Below are positions 46,768-57,796 of a stretch of DNA of 64,000 nt, piece after piece. How positions within the stretch are numbered: the first letter of the stretch is position 1; each line of letters starts with the position of its first letter. Below the pieces are notes generated by a model. It saw only the letters and a program-made list of their open reading frames with translations. It was not told the origin of the DNA and did not search any database. A program made the translations under genes and the position numbers. The DNA is from Cystobasidium ongulense. Taxonomy: Eukaryota > Basidiomycota > Cystobasidiomycetes > Cystobasidiales > Cystobasidiaceae. Location of the stretch: the NCBI GenBank assembly GCA_022835595.1, contig BQUP01000008.1:310001-374000 (forward strand). Reading direction: 5' to 3'.

Positions 46768-49608
46768 TCACATTATGATACATTCCTTCTCCGCCTGTTG
46801 TCGAGTAGGCCTCGCGCCCTGCTGTGCTTTACGGTTGCCCATTTTCTTCAGTTCACTCAATCGTTGCATAGCTCTTCGGTTGCCCGATGCTGCATTTGGT
46901 TCAATATCAGCTTTGCCCCATCAGCCTTGTTGTTGTCGAAACAATGCGCCTCACCCGCAGCCCTGAGGTACCACATCTTGGCTTCGTCAAGGTCCGGCTT
47001 AACACCAATTCCAACTTCGGAGTAGTACCTAGTGTGGATGACGTTTTAGCAAGAGGCTTGCTTGCTTTATGGCTGGCACTTTGCGACTTACCCTACTGCA
47101 TATTCTGCTTTGCTCAGCCCCTTGTTAGCAGCCCGACGCGCCCAAAGATAGGCTTCGCTATCGCTAGGCTTGAGCACCCTGTCGAAAATAATGATTGGTC
47201 AATACATGAACAAATTTAACGGAAAAAGGTGACATACTCGGGGCTTCCAGCTGCAAGCAGATGAACAGCCTTTTGTCAGTCCCTGTGCAATGTGAATAGA
47301 GATGAGAAATACGTACTCAGATACCATCCGCTCAGAGCAAGTTCACTTTCGGCATGTCCTTTCTCCGCCGCTCGCTATGAAATGACATAAGTCGGCGTGC
47401 ACTAGATGCTGGAAACACCGCAAAAATACTCACCGTGTACCACGCAATCGAGCGTCGCGGATCCACCGGACAAGTCAAATTTCCATATTCATAACACGCG
47501 CCGAGCTTGCACTGACTGGGTGAGTGGCCCAGTTGTGCGGCCTGCGTGTAGAAGTCGCGCGCTAACGCCTCGTCCCGCACTACGGGCGAGGGGACGGGCT
47601 GGCCATTCTGCATGTACTCGACAGGCTTCTCGTACAATACACCCAGCTCGTGCAGGGCGTGTGGATTTTCCTCATCGGCTTGGGCTGCTGCCTTCTTGAG
47701 CCATATGACGGCTTCTCTGGGGTTCTTTTGCTGTCCTAACAGACCGTTGAGCAGGATCATCCCCAATTTGTACATGCCTGCAGTGTCTCCTAGTGCTGAT
47801 GCCTTCCGGTAGAAAAGAACAGCGCGTGCAGGTTCTCGCCTGGTGCCTGCACCAACTTCGTTGCACACGGCTGTCCTATATGTTGCAGCCGGATGATTCT
47901 GTTTGCTTGCTTGAACATACAGATTGTAGGCCTTCTCGTGGTCTACGCTGAGACCAAGCGCTCCATGTCCCAGACAATTTGCAAGGAAGAACTGAGCGTC
48001 GGCATAAGCAGGTTTGCCTAGGCCGCTTCCTTGTGTTGCAAGCCTCTTGATCAACTTTATAGCTTCTTGGAGCAGCGAATCTCTGTACTTCTTCACGCTC
48101 TTTGCGTCGTCCACACTCCCTTGCTGCGCAGCAACAGCCAATCTCCTTGCAGCTTCAATAAGAAAGCGAGCAAAGTTAAACTGAGTCTCTGGATCCGGAT
48201 CACTCTTAATGCGATTACGATAATCATCAACCGCTTGTTTCGTGATAGGCTGCGTGCTTTGCGATCGATCTGCAGAAGCCGACGACTTCGCTGATACGGC
48301 TGTCTTGTTCCGATTCAAGGGAGCGTAGTTGGCAGATGGAGCATAGTTGAGAGACCCTGATACCGCTCGTCCCGCAGGCATAGAGTACTCGCTGCCGTGA
48401 CCTTGCGATGGAGCTGATTGCTGAGGATATCCTGAATATGATCCCATATCGCCGGTATACTGAGGGATTTGCGGCGTGTATGCTTGATGGGATGGCCCAG
48501 CTTGCTCGTATGCGTACTGCTCGTAAGGATATTGATCGTTCTGACTGGCGTATTGCGTGTTGGGATCGTATGGTTGTCCTTGTTGCGGGAAGTAAGGATT
48601 GTGTTGCTGTGTTGCAGGATCTGCTGCATAGCCAGCAGCATATTGGCCGTCTACTGGTCCATATGGCTGCTGAGAGGTCGAGGGTGCGTAGAAAGAAGGA
48701 TCGGAATAGCCATACTGGTCGCCATAGCCTTGTTGCTGCGGATCTGCGTAGGCGAGTTCTGAGCTGCGATCGACGCCAGGATCATCGTAAGATAAGCGTT
48801 GTGAATATGCTGGCTGTTGCGCATGATGCGGTGATTGTTGATAGGCTGCGGCATAGTTCGACGCTGGTGTGCCGTGTTGTGAGTATGGCGAAGCATTGTG
48901 TTGGCTTCGAGAGTCTGGACGTTGGATATCCGAATTGGGAGTCATGTAAGCCGTCCCACCTTGCGAAGGTCTTCTGGCTTGTCCGTCATTGATACTCATT
49001 TGGGCGAAACTTAATGAATCCACGCTGTTCCCTCTTTGTGCTATTCAGAGTCGCAAGTAGTACGTGCAAGGTTAGCTTGTGCTGGACAGGAATTGTGCCT
49101 AGTAGGCATTGTAAGACCAGCACTGATACGACTTACCTGGCTGACCACGATACTGCTCCTGACTGTGACGCTGACTGTATTGCGACGACAGATCTCTTGC
49201 AGCCTGCAGTGGTAGCTGCTGTTCTAGAGAGGGCTGTCTCGCACTGCTGCTCAGGCTCTTGCTTGACGTCGACGTGCTCATAGTGCTGTATTGACGCTGC
49301 GGAGCCGGGAGAGACGAAGCGGCTGACACTGAGGTCCCGCCATTGCCCATGTTGATGACCTGTGACGCAAAGCTGAGTCTTGTGGTATCAGGCGTTCTTT
49401 CGCGCGACAACTCTGGCCCCGTCGCGAATGCCTCAAACTGGCGGGCTTCGAGCGTGCCGCCTGTCGAGTTCCAACGAGCGAGTCGGCAGATTGGCAGTCT
49501 GCAAGACGTGCTGCAGAGTAGTGAACTCGAACAGGCGCAGGTGCGACGCCCTGTGTAGCGGTCGTGCGATTGACAGGTGGAATAGCCGGGAGAGGTCTCA
49601 CCGCGCAT
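46768..49608 (-). CDS. SKT5: SKT5/CHS4-like chitin synthase activator with Sel1 repeats
   Basis: Activator and localiser of class IV chitin synthase (Chs3) at sites of cell-wall growth. The N-terminal half is Tyr/Gln/Pro/Ser-rich and disordered. The second half has a series of Sel1-like repeats (AYADAQFFLANCLGHGALG, KAYNLYVQASKQNHPAATYR, ARAVLFYRKASALGDTAGMYKLG, ARDFYTQAAQLGHSPSQCKLG, AKMWYLRAA), as in Skt5. After a 64-nt intron the C-terminus is basic and ends ...AEKECIIM, a CaaX box that predicts prenylation, matching the farnesylated C-terminus of yeast Skt5. The exon from 49023 starts with GTG in frame, so it joins the upstream exon through an intron (giving QRGNSVDSLSF). The N-terminus is uncertain: ATG 49608 opens the frame, ATG 49350 (MGNGGTS) is an alternative. 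Confidence 0.85.
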
Positions 49609-49763
49609 CGTCGCATGCTTCTGTCGGTGGCAAAGCACTGCGACGTTTACTGGGACTTGAACATATAGTGTGATTGCGCTCACGAATGCACTCGGGTTTA
49701 TGGTTCTTGCGATGTGTACAATGGAGTATAAAGCTACTGAAATTATGGCAATCTAAGGCTGAC

Positions 49764-51077
49764 CTAGCTCCACCTGTCTTCAATGCGAAGCCATTTTCCA
49801 TTTAGCTTGTCTTCGGTGTTCGGTTGCGCTTTGCGCAGCACGTCGACCTTCATACCAACTCTCAAGTTACCGCTTCTGCTTTTGGCCACAGCGTTGACCC
49901 CAACACATGCGCCTTTGACCTGTGCCACGAGACTGTTCAGCATAGAACACAAAAACAATCTGTCGAGCTTACTATACGGTCGACATTGCTTCTGTGCTTG
50001 GCCACAATGGTACCTGGAAGTCTGCGCACTGACAGCGTTCCGGTGACAGGTGAAACATCGGGCATCTGTTGTGTGTAGAATTTGATCAGTATCGCCTGGG
50101 GAGGGCTATCACGAAAGGACATAGCTGCAAGCAGATTTAGATTCTTCGCCAGCAATAAAACTTACTGGGCACCTCTGACACCTGCTGACCGGGAAGATAG
50201 TCTCATTTTCGAGCTTTATCTCCTCCCAGGAATCTTCGGCGAACGACTCTGAAGTGCCTTTGATGACAATATTGGGCCTGTATCGCTTCACAAGTTCATC
50301 GACCTCCATCCTTGTGTCGGCCGTCTCTTGTTCCAGCCATTTGCCGACCTCCCTGAAGCTCGCTTCCGAAGCGAGCAGGAATGGATAGCCGTCTGAGAAA
50401 TATGTTGTGCAGTCCTCCAAGGGGTAGTCGAGGGAGTCTTCAAGCCCAGAAAAGAGATCCGCCAGGTATTGTTGCTTATCCAAGATTCGTGGAGCAGACC
50501 TGTCGAACTTGATGAGAAGTACCGGGGTCTGAAGTATATCGGACAGAGCTTTCTGTAGAGCTGATCCTTCGGGTGACACAATGTGGCCTTGGAGATCGTA
50601 TGAGCCCCAGACCTGCAAGTCTGCGAGTCTTTCGGTATCGGAGGGAGGCTCAATGGGGACGTCAAAATCGCCATGGCCAGGTATATGAATTGACAGAACT
50701 TGTTTATCTAGATCCAGACTTGGCTTTATCAGGAAGGTCTGCTTGCAGAATCCCGTCAGTCTGCGGCATCGATAGCGAGTCACTCGATCAAGCTGGAGTC
50801 GCACCTTTGCATGGACTTCATTTCTGGCAGTAATCATCTTCTTGGTTCTCAGATCAACCATCATCCATTGCCGGTCGTAGTCAAGCCCCGTAATGCTGTA
50901 CGGACTCTGTTGCAGTTCGATACCAGCGCACGACTTTATCGGGTACACGACCAGCTTGCTGATAACGAGGTCGCCAGATTCAGCAGACGCGTCGGTCGTG
51001 TCATCCTTATTGCTGCTGGTGCTGAACAGCTGGGTAGGGAGCACACTAGCTGCCCACGAAGAAAGATAGCCCGGCAT
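49764..51077 (-). CDS. MOSC domain protein (mARC/MOCOS C-terminal-like)
   Basis: Predicted molybdenum-cofactor-binding oxidoreductase related to mitochondrial amidoxime reducing component. The N-terminal beta-barrel domain reads LVVYPIKSCAGIELQQSPYS, GLDYDRQWMMVD and MITARNE. The MOSC domain has CTTYFSDGYPFLLASEASFREV and YRPNIVIKGT. The conserved Cys motif RCQRCP is followed, after an intron, by MPDVSPVTGTLS; in mARC the equivalent Cys coordinates Mo. It ends with VGVNAVAKSRSGNLRVGMKVDVLRK, all typical. Start ATG at 51077 gives MPGYLSSWAASVLPTQLF, followed by Ser/Thr-rich sequence compatible with mitochondrial targeting. An additional upstream coding exon (from about 51256) cannot be excluded. 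About 390 residues. Confidence 0.88.
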
Positions 51078-51336
51078 GCTTGTAGGCTGGATACTCAAGA
51101 GGCAAGGGACGTCGTACCCGACAGGCCTACGCAGCGACCGACACAGATCGTGTTGATCTCGCCCTTTTGAGCAGGACAAACGGGCAAAGCTTTAGTGACA
51201 TATACAAGGCGCCAAAAGCTAACAGATTGACAGACAATCGCGAGTGTACTGGCCATCTTGCGGATCTACCAGATTTTCGCCAACTTCGAAAGCTGCCTTC
51301 CTTTGACTAGATAAAGCAAAAGCTGATATGGTATCA

Positions 51337-52518
51337 CTACAGAGACTTTTCGATTTCCATCAAGCTCTCCCATGCTTCTCTAGCCTCCTTCTGTAGGCCC
51401 TCAGGCGTAGGCTGTTGGGGTCTTCTTGGGACACCGCCGTATCCGTAATATTGCTCGACGAGATACTGCAAAATGATAAGAAGATGAGCGTTGATTCAAG
51501 GATGATTCGAGCTTGCAGGACTGAACTCACTTTATGGACTGCCGCACCTCCTGCACCAAGAATAGATTCACAGATGGCTAGCTTGCCTTGCAGTTCCTGC
51601 GCTTCTCCATGCTTGCCCTCTCGCTGCAGCTTGAAAAGCTGCTGTAAAACCTACAAAATACAATGGTATTGTTAGAAGCAGTTTTTCTGTCAGCACCGCA
51701 ATTTTCCTACCTTAGGTGCGATGTTGGCAGCCCCTGTGATGGCGCCTGTTGCACCGACACTCCAAGCCCCAATGCCATAGTCTGAAGCACCGGCGAGAAC
51801 GGTTTTACTGGGATCCTGTGCCGCCACACGAGCGATCTTTCCAACGTTGTGATCTGTATGCTTCACTCCTACAACGTTGGGGGCAGCCTGTGCAGATGGG
51901 AGGCAGTCCTCAGCAAGGATCTACAAACTGAATGCCCACAACAAGAGGGTTGGCTTACCTTGAAGATAGAGCTGATCAAGTTTGAGCTCATATCAATACC
52001 AGCTGACACTCCAGGGTACGAATAGATGATGATGGGGATCTTGGATTCAGCAGCTAGGTCGACGTAAAAGTCACGGAGACCTTTATCGCCACCATAAAAT
52101 GCAGGGTAGTAGGATGGGGGTAAGACGAGCGCATATTGCTGTTAAGCAAGTCAGTGTAGCTCTGATCGTATATCAAAGGCTAAAGACTTACTGCACCGGC
52201 ATCTGCAGCAGCGTTGACTCGCTTTATAGCATCTGTTGTGGAGTGGCCACCGGCACCAGCTATTAACACTCGATTTTGACCGAAGCTATCGACAGCTTTT
52301 CGGGCAGTCCTGATGATGGCATCCTGCTCTTCTTCTGATAGGCATACTCTTTCACCTGTTGAGCCCGAAACCACGACTCCTTGTGAGCCTCCAGCTAAGA
52401 TCATGTGAATGTGCTTTTCCAAAGTAGCGTGGTCTACATTCTGCTCCTTGGTATCGTCGAAGAAGGTGAGAACTGGTACGTAGATACCGTGAAGGGCTTC
52501 AGCAGAGTGACCGTTCAT
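51337..52518 (-). CDS. DHDPS/NAL-family 2-keto-3-deoxy sugar-acid aldolase
   Basis: Class I aldolase of the dihydrodipicolinate synthase superfamily, about 325 residues in four or five exons. Visible: GIYVPVLTFFDD, the pyruvate-binding GSTGERVCLSEEEQ, VLIAGAGGHSTTDAIKR, ALVLPPSYYPAFYG, IIIYSYPGVSAGIDM with the catalytic Tyr, and CPNVVGVKHTDHNVGK with the Schiff-base Lys in GVKHT. ILGAGGAAVHKYLVEQYYGYGG follows near the C-terminus. Fungal relatives include GaaC/LGA1, which splits 2-keto-3-deoxy-L-galactonate into pyruvate and L-glyceraldehyde. This gene could serve galacturonate or aldonate catabolism; true lysine-pathway DHDPS is not expected because fungi make lysine via aminoadipate. Divergent from an MFS sugar transporter, which supports a catabolic role. 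Confidence 0.87.
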
Positions 52519-52984
52519 GTTGGGCAATATGTCTGGCGTGTTGGGCTGAAATCAAATCTCACACCAGGATCTGTCCCTTCTTTTCGCAGCCCGTCCTCCG
52601 TAGCTGTCGAGCTAGCCGAAGGCGGGGAGCCATCCGCCCCATCCTCCCCCATGGATGCCGAGCGGCAAGCGGAACTAGTCGCCGGGTAGAAGAGCGGTGC
52701 CTCAGATATCCCTCAGAAAGCCGAGGCAGGGCTTTAGGCCTCGAGCCAAAGAGCACGCTCATTATTGTCTTACGGTCTTACCCATGTCAACCGGGGACGA
52801 AGGCCGCCTCTGTGCCAAAGTCTGGGGAAGAGTCGAAGCGGCAGCCTCCCCGCCCGTCAGAGTTAGCGGAACCCCAGGACGCTCCTCTTTCTCCTCCACG
52901 TCTTGCTTCCTTCTCTCCTTCTCCTTCTCATCTTCCTTTCTTTTACATCTACCCACACATCCCTGCCCGCGTCATACCTGAATC
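52519..52984. promoter_or_regulatory. Shared divergent promoter of aldolase and MFS transporter with SYGGRG matches
   Basis: 466 bp between outward starts. Matches to the Mig1/CreA consensus SYGGRG occur at 52622-52627 (GCGGGG), 52791-52796 (CCGGGG) and 52822-52827 (CTGGGG), with reverse-strand matches at 52848-52853 (CCCCGC) and 52872-52877 (CCCCAG). Four of the five lie within about 90 bp. A pyrimidine-rich tract (52875-52945) leads into the transporter start. Regulation by carbon catabolite repression is inference. Confidence 0.5.
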
Positions 52985-55176
52985 ATGACCGGCTGGAGCA
53001 GAGCCAAAGAGGACAGGCCTACACCGCCTGAGGTGGGCATTGTTATCCCAGACCAAATCACTTGACGCTGCTGACCGGATAATCGACAATACCAGGTTTA
53101 CAACATTCGCGTTTATATCGCGGCATGCATCATCAGTTTGGGTGTTCTGACCTACGGGGTGAGTTCTTAATCGGCCCGAGTGGCAATGGTTCGCAATGTC
53201 TATTCCGGCAGATTTGCTGATGAAAATCATTGTAACGCTCTGTAGTACGACTCTGCTTTCATCGTAAGTCAAACAAAACTTTCTATCGGACATCAAGCTA
53301 ACCAGACCATCTGCAGGGAACTACAATCACGCAAAAGAGCTTTCAGAGTGATTTCGGTCTGGCAAACATGACAAAAAGCCAAAAGGATGCTGTCTCCAGT
53401 AATCTCACAAGCATCTACTCAGCTGGAGGCTTCTTCGGGGCTTTTTTTGCCTTTTTTGTACTCGAATTGCTCGGCCGAAAAGCAACCCTCATCGTTAGCA
53501 ATGTCATTTTCGTAATCGGCGCGTAAGTCAGATTTCTTATTGTTTAAGTGTCTTCCACAGTCTGACTAACAGAGCATGCAGTGTGCTCTGTACAGCACCT
53601 TCCTCTGGCATTGGTATAATCTATGCTGGTCGGCTTCTCACTGGATTGGGAGTTGGAGGTATCGCAGCCGGTGCCCCAGGCTATATTTCCGAAATTGCGC
53701 CCCCTGCTATCAGAGGCCGCTTGACTGGCTTCTTTGAAAGTTTCTATCAGTGCGGAGCAGTCGTTGGATTTTGGATTAATTGTGAGTCACTGTCGTGCAG
53801 GAAAATCTCATTGCCGCTAATCGAAGGTATATTGCAGATGGTATCGTCCACAACGTCGACACCACGAAGTCCGTCGCTTGGCGTATTCCAAGTAAGTCTT
53901 TCTATTGCAGATTGATAATGCATGCTGATTTAGCTTTTCCTTACAGTGGCTGTCCAGCTGATCCCAGCTGGGCTACTAGCTATTGGTCTGCCGTTCCTGA
54001 AAGAGTCCCCAACCTTCCTAATCAAACGAGGTAGAATCGACGAAGCCTACAAGATCTTGAGCTACTTGCGCAAGCTGCCAGCAGATCACGAGTATATCCA
54101 GCAAGATGTTCAATTTATTCAACGACAGCTCGAAGACGAGCGAGCTGGTGCTGGCGGTGGCGGTGGCATTCCACCTTTCAGCGCTTTCCTCAAATCCGCC
54201 ACCAAACTATGCTTCGCCAAAGGAATACGGAATCGTTTCGTTCTCGTCTTCCTGATGTTCATGTGGCAGGCATGGTCAGGTGCTGCAGCAATCAATTACT
54301 ACTCTCCTACAATCTTCCGGTCTATTGGCCTGTCCGACTATACGCTCTGGACCGGTATCTACGGTATTATCAAAGCTGCTGGCTCCATCGTCTTCTACTA
54401 CTTTTTCATCGACAAGTTCGGTAGGAAGTGGCCGTGGATCATTTCGAGGTCCGTACTTGAACTGTTTCATACTAGTCGAATCAGTCTGACCGTTCTCTCC
54501 TCTCCTTCAGTCTTAGCTGCGCTGTTTGCCAGTTTTACCTTGCTGGATACATAGCAATCGGCAAACCGAGTCTAACAGCGCCTCAATCTGCCTCGACTAT
54601 TGCTGGTGGTAAAGCTGCAACCTTCTTTATTATGCTGTTCGGTCTAGTATGGTCTTTCGGAGCCAACGGGTGAGTTGACAAATCAGCAGTCATAAGATTT
54701 GTTCATTCATGAAGCTGACACACTAGCTGGAAGCCTTCCGTGGATTGTGAGCTCCGAAATCTTCCCTACGTCTGTGCGAGCTATTGCTGGTCCGTGGGCT
54801 GCCATGTCAGGTAAGCTTTTTTTTTGTTCTTTTTTTTGGCTTGTTTTGTGGCAAAAGATTGCCGAACCGTCAAGCAGCTATCTGAGCTTCCGCATTACTT
54901 GCAGTATGGCTATGGACCTTCGTTGTCACCAAAGCGCTGCCATCGATGTATACCGGCATGGGCTATGGCGTCTATGTCTTTTTCGGCTCTATGCTCATCT
55001 TGGCCTCCATCTACGCCTATTTCTTCATCCACGAGACTAAAGGACTCCGTATCGACCAGTGTGACGAGTTGTTCGGCTATGTCAATAAGGATAGACCAGA
55101 TCTGGAGCGATCATCAAGCTCTATCAACAGTGGCGTACGAGATGACCAGAAGCTCGATATTGCAGATAAAGTCTGA
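52985..55176 (+). CDS. MFS sugar transporter (sugar porter family)
   Basis: Twelve-helix major facilitator of the sugar porter family, about 535 residues, plasma membrane. Helix 1 is YIAACIISLGVLTYG. It is followed by an 18-nt microexon (53246-53263) encoding YDSAFI, which restores the family GYD motif. Then come the FELLGRKA-type loop (ELLGRKATLIV), GRLLTGLGVGGIAAGAPGYISEIAPPAIRGRL with the PESPR-like arginines, and LPFLKESPTFLIKRGR. Helix 7 has MWQAWSGAAAINYYSPTIF, helix 8 end DKFGRKWPW, then VSSEIFPTSVRAIAGPWAA and a helix 12 ending FIHETKGL. The extended Ser-rich C-terminal tail is cytosolic. About ten exons; one intron (near 54810-54905) has long T-runs. The substrate is not defined; position next to the aldolase suggests a sugar acid or related sugar. 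Confidence 0.9.
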
Positions 55177-56050
55177 AGGAGGCACCGCGTTACTGACAGA
55201 TTTTCATTCGATTGGTTGTATTTCAGTATGGACTTCGATGTTCGCAAGGTAATATATGCTGCTATAATCGTGCACGTGCAGCTTGCAATGTGGCGAGGCT
55301 GTGAACCGATATCGTCGGCTAGCTACATATGCGTTCGACAAAACCCTTTTTGCACAACAAGAGCGGGCCATACTATACCGCTTTCAGCTCTTACCACTCT
55401 GCTAATGAGCTGCGTAGCATCTTTCAGCCGCTCATGCATCACTTCATCATGCCCAATAGGCACGAAGAGCAAACAACAGTTTCATCGAGAAGCTCAGCAA
55501 CGATCCTCGAGGTGCCACTCTGCAAGCAATGGAATACGTTGAGCTGGAGTCTGAACATTCTTTCTATCGCTTCCTCGCTGTGTGTAAAGCTATCGAGGGC
55601 TTCGCCATCATGCACAAGCACGAGCACGTTCAGTCACTCTGCCTCATTGCTAAGGAGAACATCGATAGCTCGTGCCGTTCAAAACCGCGACAGACATGGT
55701 TGAGCGAGCGAAACTTCTATATGAAAAGGCCGGTAAGCAATAATTCCTACACCTTCCAATCATTGCTTATACGGCCCATCTGCCTAGTGACGTCCTCCAG
55801 CAGCATCCCTAGGGGTGCTATGACCCCGCCTCTTCGCTGAAGGACCGAGGTTCTCCGACAGCAGAGCAATCCGATGGCAGCTACATGGTGTGTCAAAAGC
55901 TGCTCTTTTCGAACTGGACGAAGCAGAAGCTGACATTATTTGGTTTCATTGGTCGTCATTCGGAATTATTACTGAAGAGGTATAATAAGTTATTGTCAAG
56001 TTACATACTACGATGTAGAAAGGGTTCATGGCTGCTCCTTGCGGCTGGAA
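55177..56050. other. Convergent region containing a decayed coding stretch
   Basis: 874 bp between the transporter stop and the DnaJ stop, more than the other convergent gaps. It contains the gene remnant listed at 55380-55740. The remainder is probably 3' UTR. Confidence 0.35.
55380..55740 (+). pseudogene. Remnant of an unrecognised protein-coding gene
   Basis: Three adjacent stretches look like coding sequence but lie in three different frames, with no GT-AG intron of plausible length between them. They read ANELRSIFQPLMHHFIMPNR (about 55400-55465), IEKLSNDPRGATLQAMEYVE with ESEHSFYRFLAVCKAIEGFA and VQSLCLIAKENID (about 55490-55660), and ATDMVERAKLLYEKAG (about 55688-55735). An in-frame stop precedes the middle one. 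The predicted helices resemble a soluble all-helical protein of unknown family. It may be a host gene broken by at least two frame changes. It could instead be chance open sequence, but the amphipathic pattern argues otherwise. No function is proposed. Confidence 0.4.
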
Positions 56051-57796
56051 TCACTTTGGACTAGTCTCGATCTTCTCATGCTTCTTTCCCTTCTTCTTGT
56101 GCTTGCGATCAGCATTAGCTTTCGCGACGAGTCTTTCCATTTCGCGTCTTTCTTCGTCTGTCTCGTCAACTTTGACGTTCTTCATGATTGAGCCTGCAGT
56201 ATCGGGTCAGTCAGTGAAATTCCTGCATTGTAGATGTGCCGAGGCTACATACCTATAATCAAGATGGCCTTAGCCCGGTTGACAAGTTCTAAATCCGAAA
56301 CTCCCTTATTGTGATCTTGGCTCTTGCTAAGCACACCCTCAACGACCTGTCTCAAGACCGAAGCGACTTCAAATCTCGTTCCCTTCCACGAAACAAGCAT
56401 CATTTTCCCCATCAATTCTTCACCTAATTTCTCTTCATCAACTTCGCCATTCTTTTCCAATTGTGCCATTGCACTTTGGACGTCTAATGTAGTTGATAAG
56501 AACGACCACCCCTCTTTCAATGTAGCGCCACGATCTTTCATGCGACCCCACCATGTCGAGAGTCCGAGAATATTGGAAAGGGGTGACTTGTGCGCTTTCA
56601 AGAAGGTATGTGCTTTTTGGAAGTACTGTAACGCGATGAGGGAGCGTTAGCTTCGAGTTCATCTGATATCGGTCAACCTATCTACTTACGATCTGCCCGA
56701 TGAGTTGACATAGCTCGTAACCAAAGCTCTGTCCCTTCAAGTCTTCCACTTCATCCCTAATCTTCTGTTCCCAGCGCTTGTACTCATCAGCGGAAGTATC
56801 ACCAGGATTAGTAGCAGTAACAAAAGGTCTAACTCTGTCCTTCAATTTATTCGTAAGTTGTTGAATACGTTCAATTTCATTCTTTCGTCTCTCATCTGCT
56901 AATTCATCCATCTTTTTCCTCTGTTCTGCTGTAAGCTTTTGTTGCTGTCTTAGACGCTCTTTCTCCATCAGCTTGCTGTTGCTGTGACTATTGGCTGATG
57001 TCGGGGTTGAAGTACCGGAAGTTGGGACATGTATGTCTGTAGAAGTGCCTGCAGGGGTTGCTGTGCTTGGCGTGGCTGTTGCGGGCGACTCGCTAGTCGC
57101 TCCAGTAATTGGACTACCTGGAGTACTGGGTGCCAGCTTATCAGCTGGAACGGCAGTTCCGGTTGAGACTGTCCCATCTGTCTTTCCTTCAGCCTCCTTG
57201 CGCATTTCCTCCTTCTCCTCATCAGTCATGGAGATATCCATAGCTTTGGAGAAATCCTTGCCTAGACTGAGCTCTCCTATCCAGTCTACGAACCGTTCAC
57301 CTCCAAATAGCTGAGCGAACAGCTGTCCTGGATCAGTGAAACCCTCCTCTGGCTGTGCTTGGTTCGCCTTCTTGCCTTGTCTATCATATACCGCTCGTAG
57401 GTTATTGTCGGAGAGGACCTGATAAGCCTCTCCTATTTCTTGGAATCGCTGCTCGGCATTTGGATCACCGATATTGCGGTCTGCAAACAGCCAGTTAGCA
57501 TTGTTCTCTTAAGAGGCATTATAGGATGTCATGAATGTACCAGGATGGAACTACAGCGTCGGTATCGTCAGCATCAGGACTAAGCATTGTCTGTACACAG
57601 TAAACTAGCATGAACGCCGCCTCACCTTCAAAGCAGCCTTTTTGTATGCCGACTTGATTTGAGCATCGCCAGCGTCTGCTCTTACACCGAGCAACTCATA
57701 GTAGCTCATGTCGGCGACCTTGATGCCATCGCGGTTGATATCTGCAGGGCCTTGAGCTTTTTCGCTGGCAGCAGCTGCTGCTGCCTTGTCGGCCAT
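56051..57796 (-). CDS. DnaJ (J-domain) protein with X-domain, CAJ1-like
   Basis: Hsp70 co-chaperone. The J domain lies near the N-terminus: MSYYELLGVRADAGDAQIKSAYKKAALK, then FHPDRNIGDPNAEQRFQEIG and EAYQVLSDNNLRAVYDRQGK. The essential HPD motif depends on a 10-nt microexon at 57541-57550. Then comes GLFAQLFGGERFVDW-like sequence, a Thr/Pro/Ser-rich linker (about 57000-57190), a charged coiled coil (LRQQQKLTAEQRKKMDELAD), and a conserved C-terminal DnaJ-X region (YELCQLIGQIYFQKAHTF... GLSTWWGRMKD, about 56250-56740). The end is Lys-rich. About 500 residues. Yeast Caj1/Djp1, the latter in peroxisomal import, have this arrangement. Which of the two it corresponds to is not resolved. Start ATG 57796. 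Confidence 0.92.
57541..57550 (-). other. 10-nt microexon encoding the HPD motif of the J domain
   Basis: On the minus strand TTCCATCCTG is preceded by a GTAG acceptor and followed by a GTACAT donor. Flanking introns are 75 nt (57551-57625) and 60 nt (57481-57540). Joining AAG + TTCCATCCTG + ACCGC gives K-FHPD-R, restoring the invariant motif that is absent from any unspliced frame. Confidence 0.85.

Noticed and set aside
54817-54850. Poly-T tract as a possible terminator or retroposon tail
   Set aside because: It sits inside a transporter intron, where pyrimidine tracts are ordinary, with no target duplication or element sequence nearby.
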